Source: an uncultured Clostridia bacterium (lineage in GTDB: Bacteria; Bacillota; Clostridia; TANB77; CAG-508). Taken from it: a DNA stretch of 33,924 nt. Location: positions 1-33,924 of the forward strand of contig CALXCA010000022.1 in NCBI GenBank assembly GCA_944386685.1. The letters run 5' to 3'. This document shows positions 6,864-16,197 of this stretch, in pieces. A program made the position numbers and the translations under genes. Below the pieces are notes generated by a model. It was not told where the DNA came from and searched no databases. It saw only the letters and a program-made list of their open reading frames with translations. Position 1 is the first letter of the stretch. Each line of letters begins with the position of its first letter.

Positions 6864-8930
6864 ATGGAAAAAGAAAATTTAAAAGAGTTAAAACTGATAA
6901 TTGAAAATAAAGAAAAATTAGGTTTAAATAAAAAAGACTTTTTAAAGGATTCAAATAATGACATCAAATTTTTGAAGACAGTATTAGAAAATAGGAAAAA
7001 GTATAATTTAGATAGATTAGATATAATACAAATAGCAATGGAGATAAATGATACCGTATATATTAAGGAACTAATAGAAAATAGAAAAAAATATATAAAT
7101 GATGAAGATGAAAAAATAGCTATTGCATTTTTAATTATAAATATGAATGATGAAACATATTCAAAAAGTGTAATAGAGAATAGAGAAAAATATGGAATAG
7201 AAAGTTGCGATATTATATACGTAATAGAAGAGTTAAGAGATAATTATTTTACAAAAAAAGTAATACAAAACTATAAAAAATATAAAATTGATAGTAGTGA
7301 TGTTGTAAAGCTTATATCAAGTTTATATGATTATGATTATATAAAGAAGATAATAGTAGAATACAAAAAATATGAATTAAACAATTCCAATATAGCTTAT
7401 CTTTTATATAGAATACCAGAAGAAAAAAGAATAGAATTTTTAAAAATATCAGATAAAGAATCAATTCGATTATATAGACAGCAATATGCATCTTCAAAAT
7501 TTATAAAAAAGTACATAGATGAATTTATAAAATTAGAAGAAAATAATATAGACAAAGATATTTTATTAAAAATGTCAGAAAAAAATGAAGATGTTTTGAA
7601 AACTGATTTTAAGATTCTTGCTAAAAAATACATAGATTTACTTGGTATAGATATAGTCAATCAAATTGCATGCTATCAAGATATAATAAATAATGTTGTT
7701 TCGCTAAATGATAATGAACTAAAATTATTATCAAAGTTATTAAATTTATATATTAGTAAAACAAAAAACTATGAGTGGACCAATTTGGCTAATATTCTGA
7801 TAGATAATTTAGAAAGTTATGAGGAATTGATTGAAAATTTAAATAAAATGGAATATATTAATATTGGAAGACTAATACCAATATTAATACATAAAAATAC
7901 ATTTAACATAAGAAGTATTGAAGATATTGAAAATTTTCAAAAAATAAAAAGAAAAAAATGTGAAGAATTAATTAATAGTCAAAACATTAAAGAAAAACAA
8001 GAAAGCATTTTATTAAAAATATATGGACAAAATATTCAAGAAGCAGAAAAATTTGTGAGAAAATTTGGAGAAGATATAGATAAAATACAAGATGAAGAAT
8101 TAAAAAAATACATTAAAAATTTGATAAAGATTTTAGAAATAAATAATTCTGACGAACTAAATAAACTATATGAACAAATTAAAGAAGAAAAAATTGTAAA
8201 TCCATTGTTAATTGAAAAAAGGTTAAAGATAGAATATTGGAAATTGTATAACAATGACTTATTTAAAATAAAAGATGCAATAAAATTACAAGATGAAGAA
8301 AATCTATATAGTGCAGGAACAAACTTTAAAATGATTATAACATCTGTTGCTCCATTTGTTTATAATGAAATTGAAAATTATAAAAAAGATTGGAATAGAC
8401 CATCAATAGGCTCTCAACATTTTTGTGCTTCTTATATTAGAAATGATATGTTAGGACATGCTATTATACCACATGTATGTTATGGGTTTGAACAAATGTC
8501 TTTAGATTCTTTAGTATTATCAGGAACTAATGATATATTTTCAAGTGGTTTTTCTTTTGAGACTACATCTAAAAGAGAAGAAAAATACTTAGCCCCTGAC
8601 TCACAAATACAACAAACACAAAGATACAATGAAATGGATTTTAAAAGAATTCAAAGTGGAAATAAAAAACAACCAGATTATATAGTTGTATTTAAAAAAA
8701 ATGGAAAAATAAAAAATATGAGAAAAGCAAAAAAAGCTTCATATGATTTTGAAAATTTACCAATTGTAGTTATTGATGTAGATGAATGTCTTAGAACAGA
8801 AAAAGAAAAAATAAAAAAATTATATGAAGAATATAAAAAGACTGGTAGTGAAGAAATTAAATTGGAACTATCAGAAAAAATACGAAATAATAGAGTTACA
8901 GATCCAGAATTTTATAAGGATATAGTATAA
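6864..8930 (+). CDS. Large helical-repeat protein, effector-like, unknown function
   Basis: This protein has 688 residues. Residues 1-190 hold about five diverged repeats of 30-37 residues with the pattern IENRKKYxI, followed by an acidic helix, resembling a solenoid. Residues about 200-470 are helical and charged. Residues about 475-620 form a conserved-looking globular block with GSQHFCASYI, YLAPDSQIQQTQRYNEM and PDYIVVFKK, ending near a strand LPIVVIDVDE. I do not recognise a named family. The ATG lacks a clear ribosome site; an upstream stop excludes a longer form. It is the first gene of a probable operon with the nucleotidyltransferase-type protein 31 bp downstream. There is no signal peptide or membrane segment. 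Confidence 0.7.
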   Translation: MEKENLKELKLIIENKEKLGLNKKDFLKDSNNDIKFLKTVLENRKKYNLDRLDIIQIAMEINDTVYIKELIENRKKYINDEDEKIAIAFLIINMNDETYSKSVIENREKYGIESCDIIYVIEELRDNYFTKKVIQNYKKYKIDSSDVVKLISSLYDYDYIKKIIVEYKKYELNNSNIAYLLYRIPEEKRIEFLKISDKESIRLYRQQYASSKFIKKYIDEFIKLEENNIDKDILLKMSEKNEDVLKTDFKILAKKYIDLLGIDIVNQIACYQDIINNVVSLNDNELKLLSKLLNLYISKTKNYEWTNLANILIDNLESYEELIENLNKMEYINIGRLIPILIHKNTFNIRSIEDIENFQKIKRKKCEELINSQNIKEKQESILLKIYGQNIQEAEKFVRKFGEDIDKIQDEELKKYIKNLIKILEINNSDELNKLYEQIKEEKIVNPLLIEKRLKIEYWKLYNNDLFKIKDAIKLQDEENLYSAGTNFKMIITSVAPFVYNEIENYKKDWNRPSIGSQHFCASYIRNDMLGHAIIPHVCYGFEQMSLDSLVLSGTNDIFSSGFSFETTSKREEKYLAPDSQIQQTQRYNEMDFKRIQSGNKKQPDYIVVFKKNGKIKNMRKAKKASYDFENLPIVVIDVDECLRTEKEKIKKLYEEYKKTGSEEIKLELSEKIRNNRVTDPEFYKDIV

Positions 8931-8961
8931 ATATTATATAAGAACAGAGGAAGAAGAGTGT

Positions 8962-11784
8962 ATGGATAAAGAAATAATAGATAAATTTTTTGAATTAATA
9001 AAAAAGGCAAACGAGGAAAACGATGAAAAAGCAATTGCAGATATTATTAAATTAATAGGCTTAGATAGAAATATAAATGAGTTAGAACAAGATGTACTGC
9101 AAGGGGCAATGGCTGAATTTATTAATAGAATCACAAGCAATGAAAAAAATATAGAATATTTAAGAAAAATAGGATTAAAAGAAGAAAATATTTCTGTATT
9201 TGTTAATTATTTCATAGATTCATTTGTTGATGAAAAAAATAAACTAGGATTATCAGCAAATGATGCATATGCATTATTAACAAATGGAACTGAGCATGTT
9301 AATTTTAATTTATCAAAAATATTAATAAAAAATATTGCAAAAGATGAAAATTTAGCGTATCAGTTGATAGTTGATATAAGTAAGAAGCAAAAAGAAACAC
9401 ATGTAACACCAATAGACATTATAAATAGTGTACAAAATCCAACTCAAGAATTTCTATATAAATGTGTAACAGATGATGCAATAGGATTAAGTCCAGAAGA
9501 TAAGTTTAAAATTATTTATAGATTGCCTAATTTAACAGAAGAATTAGTAGATAAATATATAACAGATGATGCAATAGGATTAAGTCCAGCCTTTAAGTCA
9601 ATGATTATAGCTAGACTACCAAATCTAACAGAAGGATTTGTAGACAAATGGATAACAGATGATGCAATAGGATTAAGTCCAGCCTTTAAGTCAATAATTA
9701 TAGGTAGACTACCAAATCTAACAAAAGAATTTGTAGACAAATGGATAACAGATGATGCAATAGGATTAAGTTCAACAGATAAGGCACAAATTATATGTAG
9801 ACTACCGAATATAACAGAAGAACAAGTAGATAAATATATAAAAGATGGTACTATAGGATTAATGCCAACAGATAAGGCACAAATTATATGTAGACTACCA
9901 AATCTAACAAAAGAATTTGTAGACAAATGGATAACAGATGATGCAATAGGATTAAGTTCAACAGATAAGGCAAATATTATATGTAGTTTACCTAATATAA
10001 CAGAAGAACAAGTAGATAAATATATAAAAGATGGTACTATAGGATTAATGCCAACAGATAAGGCAAATGTGATATGTAGTTTACCTGATATAACTGCAGA
10101 ATATGTAAGAAAATGGCTTACAGATGAAAAAATGAATTTTTTGCTAGAAGCTAGACAAAGAATTGCTATGAAATCACCAATAACGCGAGATATAATAACT
10201 GATTTAGAAAATACAAATTCAAGAAAATTAGCAAGAATTTCTACAGAAATAGCATTACAAATATGTTTATTACCAGAAGAAGAAAGAACTGAAAAAATAA
10301 AAAACATAAAAGGAGTATATTTATCGGCAGATTTACCAGAATTTGCGCAAAAATATCTAGTATTTCAACAACTTCATCCTAATTTCTTTGGGGAAGAAAA
10401 TGTATTATATGCAGATAGAACAACAGGATTAATTCCATCATTAAATAATTCAACACCTGTAGAAAGAAAACACATTATATTTTCGGATTTGCTAAGAATT
10501 GCAGTAGAATCAAACGATAAAGACCTAAAGGATTATTTAAATACCATAGAACAAGGAAATGCAATGTTTGAAATGGTAAAAGAAGGTAGCTTGCAAATTG
10601 ATGATTCATTATCAGAAGATAAAAGAGAGACATTAAAAAAATATAGTGATATATTAAATATTTTATATAATTTTACAAGTAAAGGAAGAAGAGCAGAAAA
10701 GAGAAGGGAAAATTCTGGAGATTTAGAAAAAGACCTAGAAGAATTAGAAGAATTATTTCAAAGTGATGAAAATATACATATGAATATGCCTGACAGAATA
10801 GTAAGAACATTTGGATATTGGGCAGGAATAAGAGATTTTCAGCAAGCAAAGCAATTAATGGAAGAAAAAATAAGACAGGCAGATTCTAGAAATAGAAAAT
10901 TAGCAAGAAAAGGTGATTTTACTGTAAGAAAAGGTGATTTTGCAAAAGGAGTTATGGAAACACAATATTTTCCATCTATGTTAAGAAGTGGTATAGTAGC
11001 AAAAGATTATTTAGGAGAATCAGCAGATAGCGATTTGACTCCTTTTGATACAGATACTGAGTTAATTAAAGAAGATGGAGTGATGTTAACAGCTAATAAA
11101 TATACAAATACAGAAGTCGAAGAAAGAAATTTAGGAAAAATTATTTTAGTTATAAAAAATGACGGGAGTTATGTACAGACTAGAGAAGGCAAGATTGAGA
11201 ATAAAGAAAATATAGAGATTGTTAAAAACGATAGAACTAAAAAGGAATTTTTTGATAATAATGATATAGGAGGAACAAATGCATATGGAATTAGAACAGG
11301 AATTGGCTCAACTAATATAAGTTATATAATAGCAGATAGATATGTAGACAAATTGGGTTTAGAAATTGCAATGAATGGTTTTTATATACCAATAGTTGAT
11401 GAAAAAGGAAAAATATTATTTACACCAGAAATGTATGATGATATTAGAAGCAGAATGCAAGGTTTAAGTTATTATGGATTAACCGAATTTAGTTTAGATG
11501 AATCTGCTAAAAATGAGGGAGTAGAGCAAATAATTGAAGTAATAGAGCAAAGTAAAAAAGATGCAAGTTTTAAAAGAGAAAAAATACTACAAACTTTAAA
11601 AACTGCAATTGAAAGTGAAGGGATTACAATGTCCTCAGAAAGAGTTCATACCTTAATGCCAAATATTGCAGAAGTTGTGGATACTGGCTCAACAGGAAGA
11701 GGAACTAATGAACCAGGAGATGGAGACTTTGACTTTATGATTAGATTGGACAATAGAGTAAAACAAAACCCAGGACGGACTTAA
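8962..11784 (+). CDS. Repeat protein with first half of a nucleotidyltransferase domain (frameshifted)
   Basis: This open part gives 940 residues. Residues 170-386 are seven tandem 31-residue repeats with the pattern DDAIGLS...RLPNLTEEFVDKWI. Residues about 560-880 are a helical and mixed region. At 909-925 the motif GSTGRGTNEP then DGDFDF gives the G-S and D-x-D signature (D922, D924) of polymerase-beta-like nucleotidyltransferases. The frame ends 16 residues later at TAA, but the fold continues in the +1 frame from 11762, where the third catalytic aspartate lies. The product as written cannot be active. The frame switch must lie in 11762-11784, near an A-rich and C-rich run. It could be a mutation, a sequencing error or recoding. 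Confidence 0.75.
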   Translation: MDKEIIDKFFELIKKANEENDEKAIADIIKLIGLDRNINELEQDVLQGAMAEFINRITSNEKNIEYLRKIGLKEENISVFVNYFIDSFVDEKNKLGLSANDAYALLTNGTEHVNFNLSKILIKNIAKDENLAYQLIVDISKKQKETHVTPIDIINSVQNPTQEFLYKCVTDDAIGLSPEDKFKIIYRLPNLTEELVDKYITDDAIGLSPAFKSMIIARLPNLTEGFVDKWITDDAIGLSPAFKSIIIGRLPNLTKEFVDKWITDDAIGLSSTDKAQIICRLPNITEEQVDKYIKDGTIGLMPTDKAQIICRLPNLTKEFVDKWITDDAIGLSSTDKANIICSLPNITEEQVDKYIKDGTIGLMPTDKANVICSLPDITAEYVRKWLTDEKMNFLLEARQRIAMKSPITRDIITDLENTNSRKLARISTEIALQICLLPEEERTEKIKNIKGVYLSADLPEFAQKYLVFQQLHPNFFGEENVLYADRTTGLIPSLNNSTPVERKHIIFSDLLRIAVESNDKDLKDYLNTIEQGNAMFEMVKEGSLQIDDSLSEDKRETLKKYSDILNILYNFTSKGRRAEKRRENSGDLEKDLEELEELFQSDENIHMNMPDRIVRTFGYWAGIRDFQQAKQLMEEKIRQADSRNRKLARKGDFTVRKGDFAKGVMETQYFPSMLRSGIVAKDYLGESADSDLTPFDTDTELIKEDGVMLTANKYTNTEVEERNLGKIILVIKNDGSYVQTREGKIENKENIEIVKNDRTKKEFFDNNDIGGTNAYGIRTGIGSTNISYIIADRYVDKLGLEIAMNGFYIPIVDEKGKILFTPEMYDDIRSRMQGLSYYGLTEFSLDESAKNEGVEQIIEVIEQSKKDASFKREKILQTLKTAIESEGITMSSERVHTLMPNIAEVVDTGSTGRGTNEPGDGDFDFMIRLDNRVKQNPGRT
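9469..10119 (+). repeat. Seven tandem 93-bp repeats inside the nucleotidyltransferase-fusion gene
   Basis: Units start at 9469, 9562, 9655, 9748, 9841, 9934 and 10027. Each encodes 31 residues. Units 4-5 and 6-7 form a higher-order pair: the alternation of DDAIGLSSTDK and KDGTIGLMPTDK is repeated almost exactly, which points to a recent 186-bp duplication. The array should vary in copy number between strains. Confidence 0.9.
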
Positions 11785-11803
11785 TGATAAATTAAGAAAA
11801 GTA

Positions 11804-13147
11804 TTGTCTAGTATAGCAGAGCCAACAGAGGCAACCACCACAGGTAATGGAGACCTTAGATTTAAGGGTGTCACAATAGAAGGATTAGAAAGTAAAGTTG
11901 ATATAGATTTAACTTTTGCAAGTAGAGCTGATGAAATAGAATATTCAACAGAAGAATGTATAAAAGATAGGCTTGCAACAATAGAAAAAAATAATCCAGA
12001 AGATTACAAATATGTTGTAGCAAATATATTACTAGCAAAAAAAGTATTGAAAATGGAAGGTGCATATAAAAAAAAGAATGCGCCAGAACCAGAAGCGGGA
12101 AAAAAAGATATAAGAGGAGGATTAGGTGCAGTAGGAATAGAAAACTGGATTTTACAAAATGGAGGATCTTTTGAAAAAGCAGCTAGAGGCTTTTTAGAAG
12201 TGTCAAGAACATGTTCAAGTTTAAGTGAATTTCAAGATAAATATGCAATATGGGATTTTGGAGAAAACTATATGGCCAAAGATAAATATACACATGAAAA
12301 TTTTGTATACAATATGAATGAAGAAGGCTATAAAAAAATGACGCATGCTTTAGAAGAATATATTAGGGCAATATCAATAGAGAAGGTAAAAGAGGCAGAA
12401 GATGTTGGTGTAGTATCGGAACCTAAAAAAATAGAACAAGAAAAAGAAACTAAAGTATCAGAAAATAAAAGTCAAGAAAATCAAACTGTGCAAATGTCAG
12501 ACCAAGATAAAAGAAGAATGTTAGATGAAATTTTACAAAGTTATGTACAACAAGAAGAATCAAGTAATATTGGAATATTTTTTGCACAAAATTCAAGTGA
12601 AGTAATAGGAAATGGCTTAAGAATTCCGCAAAATTCACCAGAAGTAAAAAAGATAGAAGGATTAGGATATAAAGTTATATATCCCGCAAGATTAAAAGAT
12701 GATAAAGTAGCTCAAATGGATATATCTAAGAGAAAAGAATATGAAGCAAGAATGAATACAGCATTAATTGTGAATCCAGCAGGTAAACATACTGTTGATT
12801 TGGAGTCATTAATCTCGAGACACTATTTCCAAAATGGAATTGAGATGGGAGGAATGGGATTAAATTATGTTGTTACACGAGCATCAGGAGATTTTGATGG
12901 AGACTATAACCAAGAATATAAACAAATGTTAGACAGTTTAGGATTTCAAACAACTATTGATCAAAATGGTTTAGTTACTACGTATTTTGACGAGCCAATA
13001 CATAGTGTTAATGAAACAAAATTTGAACAAATATACAATGAATCAAGAAGTAAAGTACAAGAAACACTAAAAAAAATAAAAGAAGCTATAATAAGAAGAC
13101 AAAATAAGCAGGAAAGACAAAATAATTCAGCTGAACAATATAGATAG
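11804..13147 (+). CDS. Second half of the frameshifted nucleotidyltransferase protein
   Basis: The frame is open from 11762 and reads as a direct continuation of the gene before it; a TTG at 11804 is the first formal start but has no ribosome site. Residue D35 in VDIDLTF is the likely third catalytic aspartate. Next comes a helical substrate-binding domain with RGGLGAVGIENWILQNGGSF (about 104-123), reminiscent of the G-G-x-G...E pattern in archaeal CCA-adding and OAS-type enzymes. Then follow WDFGENYM, a low-complexity acidic linker (about 200-240) and a C-terminal domain of unknown type. The family probably transfers nucleotides to RNA, protein or small molecules; the substrate cannot be read from sequence. 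Confidence 0.7.
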   Translation: MSSIAEPTEATTTGNGDLRFKGVTIEGLESKVDIDLTFASRADEIEYSTEECIKDRLATIEKNNPEDYKYVVANILLAKKVLKMEGAYKKKNAPEPEAGKKDIRGGLGAVGIENWILQNGGSFEKAARGFLEVSRTCSSLSEFQDKYAIWDFGENYMAKDKYTHENFVYNMNEEGYKKMTHALEEYIRAISIEKVKEAEDVGVVSEPKKIEQEKETKVSENKSQENQTVQMSDQDKRRMLDEILQSYVQQEESSNIGIFFAQNSSEVIGNGLRIPQNSPEVKKIEGLGYKVIYPARLKDDKVAQMDISKRKEYEARMNTALIVNPAGKHTVDLESLISRHYFQNGIEMGGMGLNYVVTRASGDFDGDYNQEYKQMLDSLGFQTTIDQNGLVTTYFDEPIHSVNETKFEQIYNESRSKVQETLKKIKEAIIRRQNKQERQNNSAEQYR

Positions 13148-13159
13148 AAAGGATTTTAA

Positions 13160-13633
13160 ATGAATGATTTAAACAAAAGAGCAATTTCAGAAGTTATTGA
13201 GGTTTTACATCATACAGACAATAAAATTTTAATAAAGATACCACAAAATTTTATAAAGTTTTTATATGAAAATTCTGATAATAATTATATACCAAATATT
13301 GATTTCTATAGTCAAAATTGGGAAGATTCATTACAAGAGGATGCAAAAGCTATTCTAGCATTAATATATAGAGACTACATAGTTTCGAAAGATGAAAGAA
13401 ATAAACTTCTGGAAATAGAAGAAAATGATAGAATAAGAAAAGAAAAAGAACTAGAAGAAAAATATAATATAGACAATATTTTTAATAAAAGAAAAGATGA
13501 AAAAAATGTCAGCAATCAAACAACAGAAGAATGTGATATTAAACCAAATGTTCAATTAGTTGAAGTAAAACAAATCAGTTGGTACAAAAAAATCATAAAT
13601 AAAATATTAAACTTTTTTAGAAGAAATAGTTAA
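13160..13633 (+). CDS. Small hypothetical protein, paralogue of the protein at 21618
   Basis: This 157-residue protein lies 12 bp after the nucleotidyltransferase gene with AAAGGA in the gap, so it ends the operon. It shares its plan with the protein at 21618-22100: an N-terminal helix with a K-I-P or K-I-S motif, then ILALIYRDYI aligned with MIAVLYYNYI, then EEKYNIDNIF aligned with KRKYNLDNLL, a variable linker, and a basic amphipathic end. The function is unknown. A small partner or regulator of the large proteins is possible but unproven. Confidence 0.65.
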   Translation: MNDLNKRAISEVIEVLHHTDNKILIKIPQNFIKFLYENSDNNYIPNIDFYSQNWEDSLQEDAKAILALIYRDYIVSKDERNKLLEIEENDRIRKEKELEEKYNIDNIFNKRKDEKNVSNQTTEECDIKPNVQLVEVKQISWYKKIINKILNFFRRNS

Positions 13634-13831
13634 GAATTCAAAAATTTAAATAAAAATTTGTATGTGATTTTCAAAAGATGAATACATTTGAAAATTTAAG
13701 TGTAAATAACCTTCCGGCTATGCCGGTAGTAACATAGGCTTTAGCTTTGTAGCAAAGCAACTCCTTTCATGTTATAATATCAATATGTTTCGACGCATAA
13801 TTGATAAAATAAATGAAAGGAGTTGCGTATC

Positions 13832-14332
13832 ATGAATAGTATATTCAATAAGAAAACTAAAGAAGAAAACACTACATATGATACATTATCAAGTTTATCA
13901 CATACAAAATGGAATTGCAAATATCACATTGTGTTTACGCCTAAATATAGGAGAAAAATTTTTTATGGGCAGAAAAGACTAGAAATTGGAAAAATATTAC
14001 GAGATATTTCAGATTGGCAAGAAGTGAAAATTATAGAGGCGGAAGTTTGCCCAGACCATGTGCATATGTTCGTGGAAATACCACCAAAATTATCAGTATC
14101 AAAATATATGGGAATATTAAAGGGCAAAAGTAGCCTCATAATTTTCCAGAGGTGGTCAAATTTGAAATACAAATTTGGCCAGCGAAGTTTTTGGCGCCGT
14201 GGATACTATGTAGACACGGTAGGTAAAAATGCAAAAAGAATAGCAGAATATGTAAGAAATCAATTACAGGAAGACATGATGTATGATCAAATATCAATAA
14301 AAGAATATAAAGACCCGTTTAACGGGTCTTAA
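13832..14332 (+). CDS. tnpA: IS200-type Y1 transposase TnpA
   Basis: The ATG at 13832 has AAAGGAG upstream, giving 166 residues, slightly longer than the typical 130-155. The HUH motif is seen in CPDHVHMFVEIPP, and the catalytic tyrosine is probably the one in AEYVRNQ near the C-terminus. The motif RSFWRRGYYVDTVG is also typical. It acts on single-stranded DNA at the end hairpins. The stop codon overlaps the terminator hairpin at 14310-14331. The gene looks intact. Confidence 0.95.
   Translation: MNSIFNKKTKEENTTYDTLSSLSHTKWNCKYHIVFTPKYRRKIFYGQKRLEIGKILRDISDWQEVKIIEAEVCPDHVHMFVEIPPKLSVSKYMGILKGKSSLIIFQRWSNLKYKFGQRSFWRRGYYVDTVGKNAKRIAEYVRNQLQEDMMYDQISIKEYKDPFNGS
14310..14331 (+). terminator. 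Hairpin at the end of tnpA
   Basis: AAGACCCG (14310-14317) pairs with CGGGTCTT (14323-14330) around TTTAA. There is no T tract. Further palindromes follow within the element end: GACGCATGCGTC and GAGCC-TTGA-GGCTC. Confidence 0.55.
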
Positions 14333-14471
14333 GAGACGCATGCGTCGGAACAGCTATGAGCCTTGAGGCTCTGCTTGTAACATAGCCCTATGGGCGTTAT
14401 GAGAAAAATACCTCCGGCTAAGCCGGAGGATTTTTATTTTAAATAATTATGTAAAAAGGAGAAAAAATAAT

Positions 14472-14558
14472 ATGATTAATATTATAAAACGAGATAATGT
14501 ATATCGATACAGGTTTGAGACAGGAAAAGTAAATGTCAAAAGAAAACGAGCTCCTTAA
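14472..14558 (+). pseudogene. Integrase N-terminal remnant
   Basis: The 28 codons read INIIKRDNVYRYRFETGKVN and a short basic end before TAA. This matches the arm-binding start of the integrases in the window. AAAAGGAG precedes the ATG, so the start region is intact while the rest is lost. It marks a further integration event inside block B. The 117 bp after it hold nothing recognisable. Confidence 0.65.
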
Positions 14559-14675
14559 AACAATTAAATTTATGATTTGGGCTTTTGGTTGACCATAAAC
14601 TTGAAAAAAAGAAACCTTTATGGTATAAGTATAATTAACAAGTAATGCATGAAGAGAAATGTTAGGAGAGTTTTT

Positions 14676-15977
14676 ATGATAAAATTACCATTCCTTAATA
14701 GATTTACTACAGATGATCAAGATTTTTATGATACACAAATTAATGAAGAATTAAATTATTGTTCTTGTAGTAATTATGTAATGAAATTCACAAATATAGG
14801 TAAAAATAAAAGGGCTATTTTAATCAAAACAAGAGAAAATCAATTATATGCATTAGTATTTATGAAAAGAGATTATAAAGGTATTAATAATGCTCTAGCC
14901 ACTTTAAGATTAAATTTGGCCTTGAATGAAAAAGAAAAAAACGATGGTTCATCAAAATATAAATATGCACAAATAACTGCAAGAGTTGGTTCTAGGGATT
15001 CTAAAACTAAACAAGATGTAACTATTCTAACAAGTCTTGATGAACTATTAATAGATAATAAACCGTTAAGAAAAATAGAAGAAGTTGTAACAGAATTATT
15101 AAGCAATGCTATTCAAAGTGAAAATGGAGAATCATATTTAGATTTTTACAAAGCAGGATATGATAAAGGTATTCAAAATTATTTAAATATGAGTTTATAT
15201 GAAGAAAATATTTCATTAAATGATAAGTTACTTGATGCCTTATGTGCTTTTAAAAATAAAGAACCTAGAATATATTACTTAGTTAATTGTTTTATGAGAG
15301 GTGACTTTGATGAAATGTCTAGATACATGGGAAAACTTGATAAAAAAGTTTTAATAGGAACTATAGTTTATCTTGCACAAAATATAACTCAAGCACTAGA
15401 AGAATCACCAAAAAGAAAACAAGATTTAGCAGTATATAGAGTAGGATTGTGTGTGAATAAGGACAAGAGAATTGGTGCTGAAAATGTCTATGAGAGTTTT
15501 GTATCTTTTGGAACATCTGGTGGTACATTTACAGATAAAGAAACTGTTACAGATAAAAAGCCCGTTGTATATAGAAGAATTTTAAGAAAAGATGATATGG
15601 CAGTACCAGTAGATTTACTTGAAAATTTAGGAATAGTATATTGTGGTGAAAGTCAGGAAAATGAATTTTTGCTTCAACCTTTTACATTTAAGATAAATGC
15701 TATAGAAAACAATGAAGATTTTGATGTACTAGAAATAGAAGAAACAGGGAAAATAAATCCAAGGCAGTTGCTATATAAAAGAGTTGATGAGTTAGAAGAA
15801 TATTTAAAAGCTAACAATAGACTAACTGATTATGAACAATTAAAAAGAATAAGAGACAAAATCTTACAAAAATCGAAAAGAAGAATTACAGGGTATAATG
15901 TTAAAGATATATATTATGGATTAAGACCTAAAAAAAGAAAAACAAAAGAAAAAAATGATTGCGATATGGAATTATAA
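14676..15977 (+). CDS. Putative ADP-ribosyltransferase-fold protein
   Basis: The start at 14676 is set by AGGAGAG 5 bp upstream; the product has 433 residues. Residues about 250-345 carry the R-S-E layout of ADP-ribosyltransferase toxins: R255 in AVYRVG, a Ser-rich strand YESFVSFGTSG (272-282), and SQENEFLLQPFTFKI with an E328-x-E330 pair. In that fold, arginine and serine hold NAD and the second glutamate is catalytic. The first 240 residues are mixed helical and strand with no recognised domain. The last 90 are basic and helical. There is no secretion signal. The assignment is by motif only, and a target cannot be inferred. A terminator follows. Confidence 0.5.
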   Translation: MIKLPFLNRFTTDDQDFYDTQINEELNYCSCSNYVMKFTNIGKNKRAILIKTRENQLYALVFMKRDYKGINNALATLRLNLALNEKEKNDGSSKYKYAQITARVGSRDSKTKQDVTILTSLDELLIDNKPLRKIEEVVTELLSNAIQSENGESYLDFYKAGYDKGIQNYLNMSLYEENISLNDKLLDALCAFKNKEPRIYYLVNCFMRGDFDEMSRYMGKLDKKVLIGTIVYLAQNITQALEESPKRKQDLAVYRVGLCVNKDKRIGAENVYESFVSFGTSGGTFTDKETVTDKKPVVYRRILRKDDMAVPVDLLENLGIVYCGESQENEFLLQPFTFKINAIENNEDFDVLEIEETGKINPRQLLYKRVDELEEYLKANNRLTDYEQLKRIRDKILQKSKRRITGYNVKDIYYGLRPKKRKTKEKNDCDMEL

Positions 15978-16020
15978 TCAAATATAACTGGTGACATGTT
16001 TTGGGGTCTTCTCAAAATCA

Positions 16021-16055
16021 GATGCCAAGGGTACGATTTTCCCACGGCATTTTTA
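16021..16055 (+). terminator. Terminator after the ADP-ribosyltransferase-like gene
   Basis: ATGCC (16022-16026) pairs with GGCAT (16046-16050), GGG and CCC pair inside, and five T follow. Confidence 0.65.
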
Positions 16056-16072
16056 AAGGAATGAAATTTAAT

Positions 16073-16149
16073 ATGGAGAAAAAATAATTTATTATAAAGA
16101 TGAATTAAATGATGAATTTTCGGTATCTAGCATAAAATCTAGAAAATAG
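16073..16149 (+). pseudogene. Short gene-start remnant, possibly acyltransferase
   Basis: After the ATG at 16073, a shifted frame reads KIIYYKDELNDEFSVSSIK and stops. This resembles the N-terminus of some 1-acylglycerol-phosphate acyltransferases of Clostridia, from memory only. AAAGGAA precedes the ATG. Nothing else of such a gene is present. Confidence 0.3.
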
Positions 16150-16197
16150 TATATTGCAAGATGAGTATATTATAGTTTGAAAATTAAGGAGAAAATG

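Larger units (their letters stand above)
13711..14432 (+). mobile_element. IS200/IS605-type insertion sequence
   Basis: The element is about 720 bp with no terminal inverted repeats, as in IS200. The left end carries the hairpin CCGGC-TAT-GCCGG (13714-13726), and the right end CCTCCGGC-TAA-GCCGGAGG (14411-14429). These match the subterminal hairpins recognised by Y1 transposases. It is more GC-rich than its surroundings. It sits between the small protein at 13160 and an integrase remnant. Exact ends are uncertain by a few bases. Confidence 0.8.

Noticed and set aside
9469..10119. Regular repeats as a CRISPR array
   Set aside because: Units are 93 bp, fully coding and without unique spacers. 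No CRISPR array or cas gene was seen in the window.
9516..10307. Long minus-strand frame opposite the 93-bp repeats
   Set aside because: It is a by-product of the repeat array on the plus strand, has no ribosome site, and its composition follows the opposite frame.
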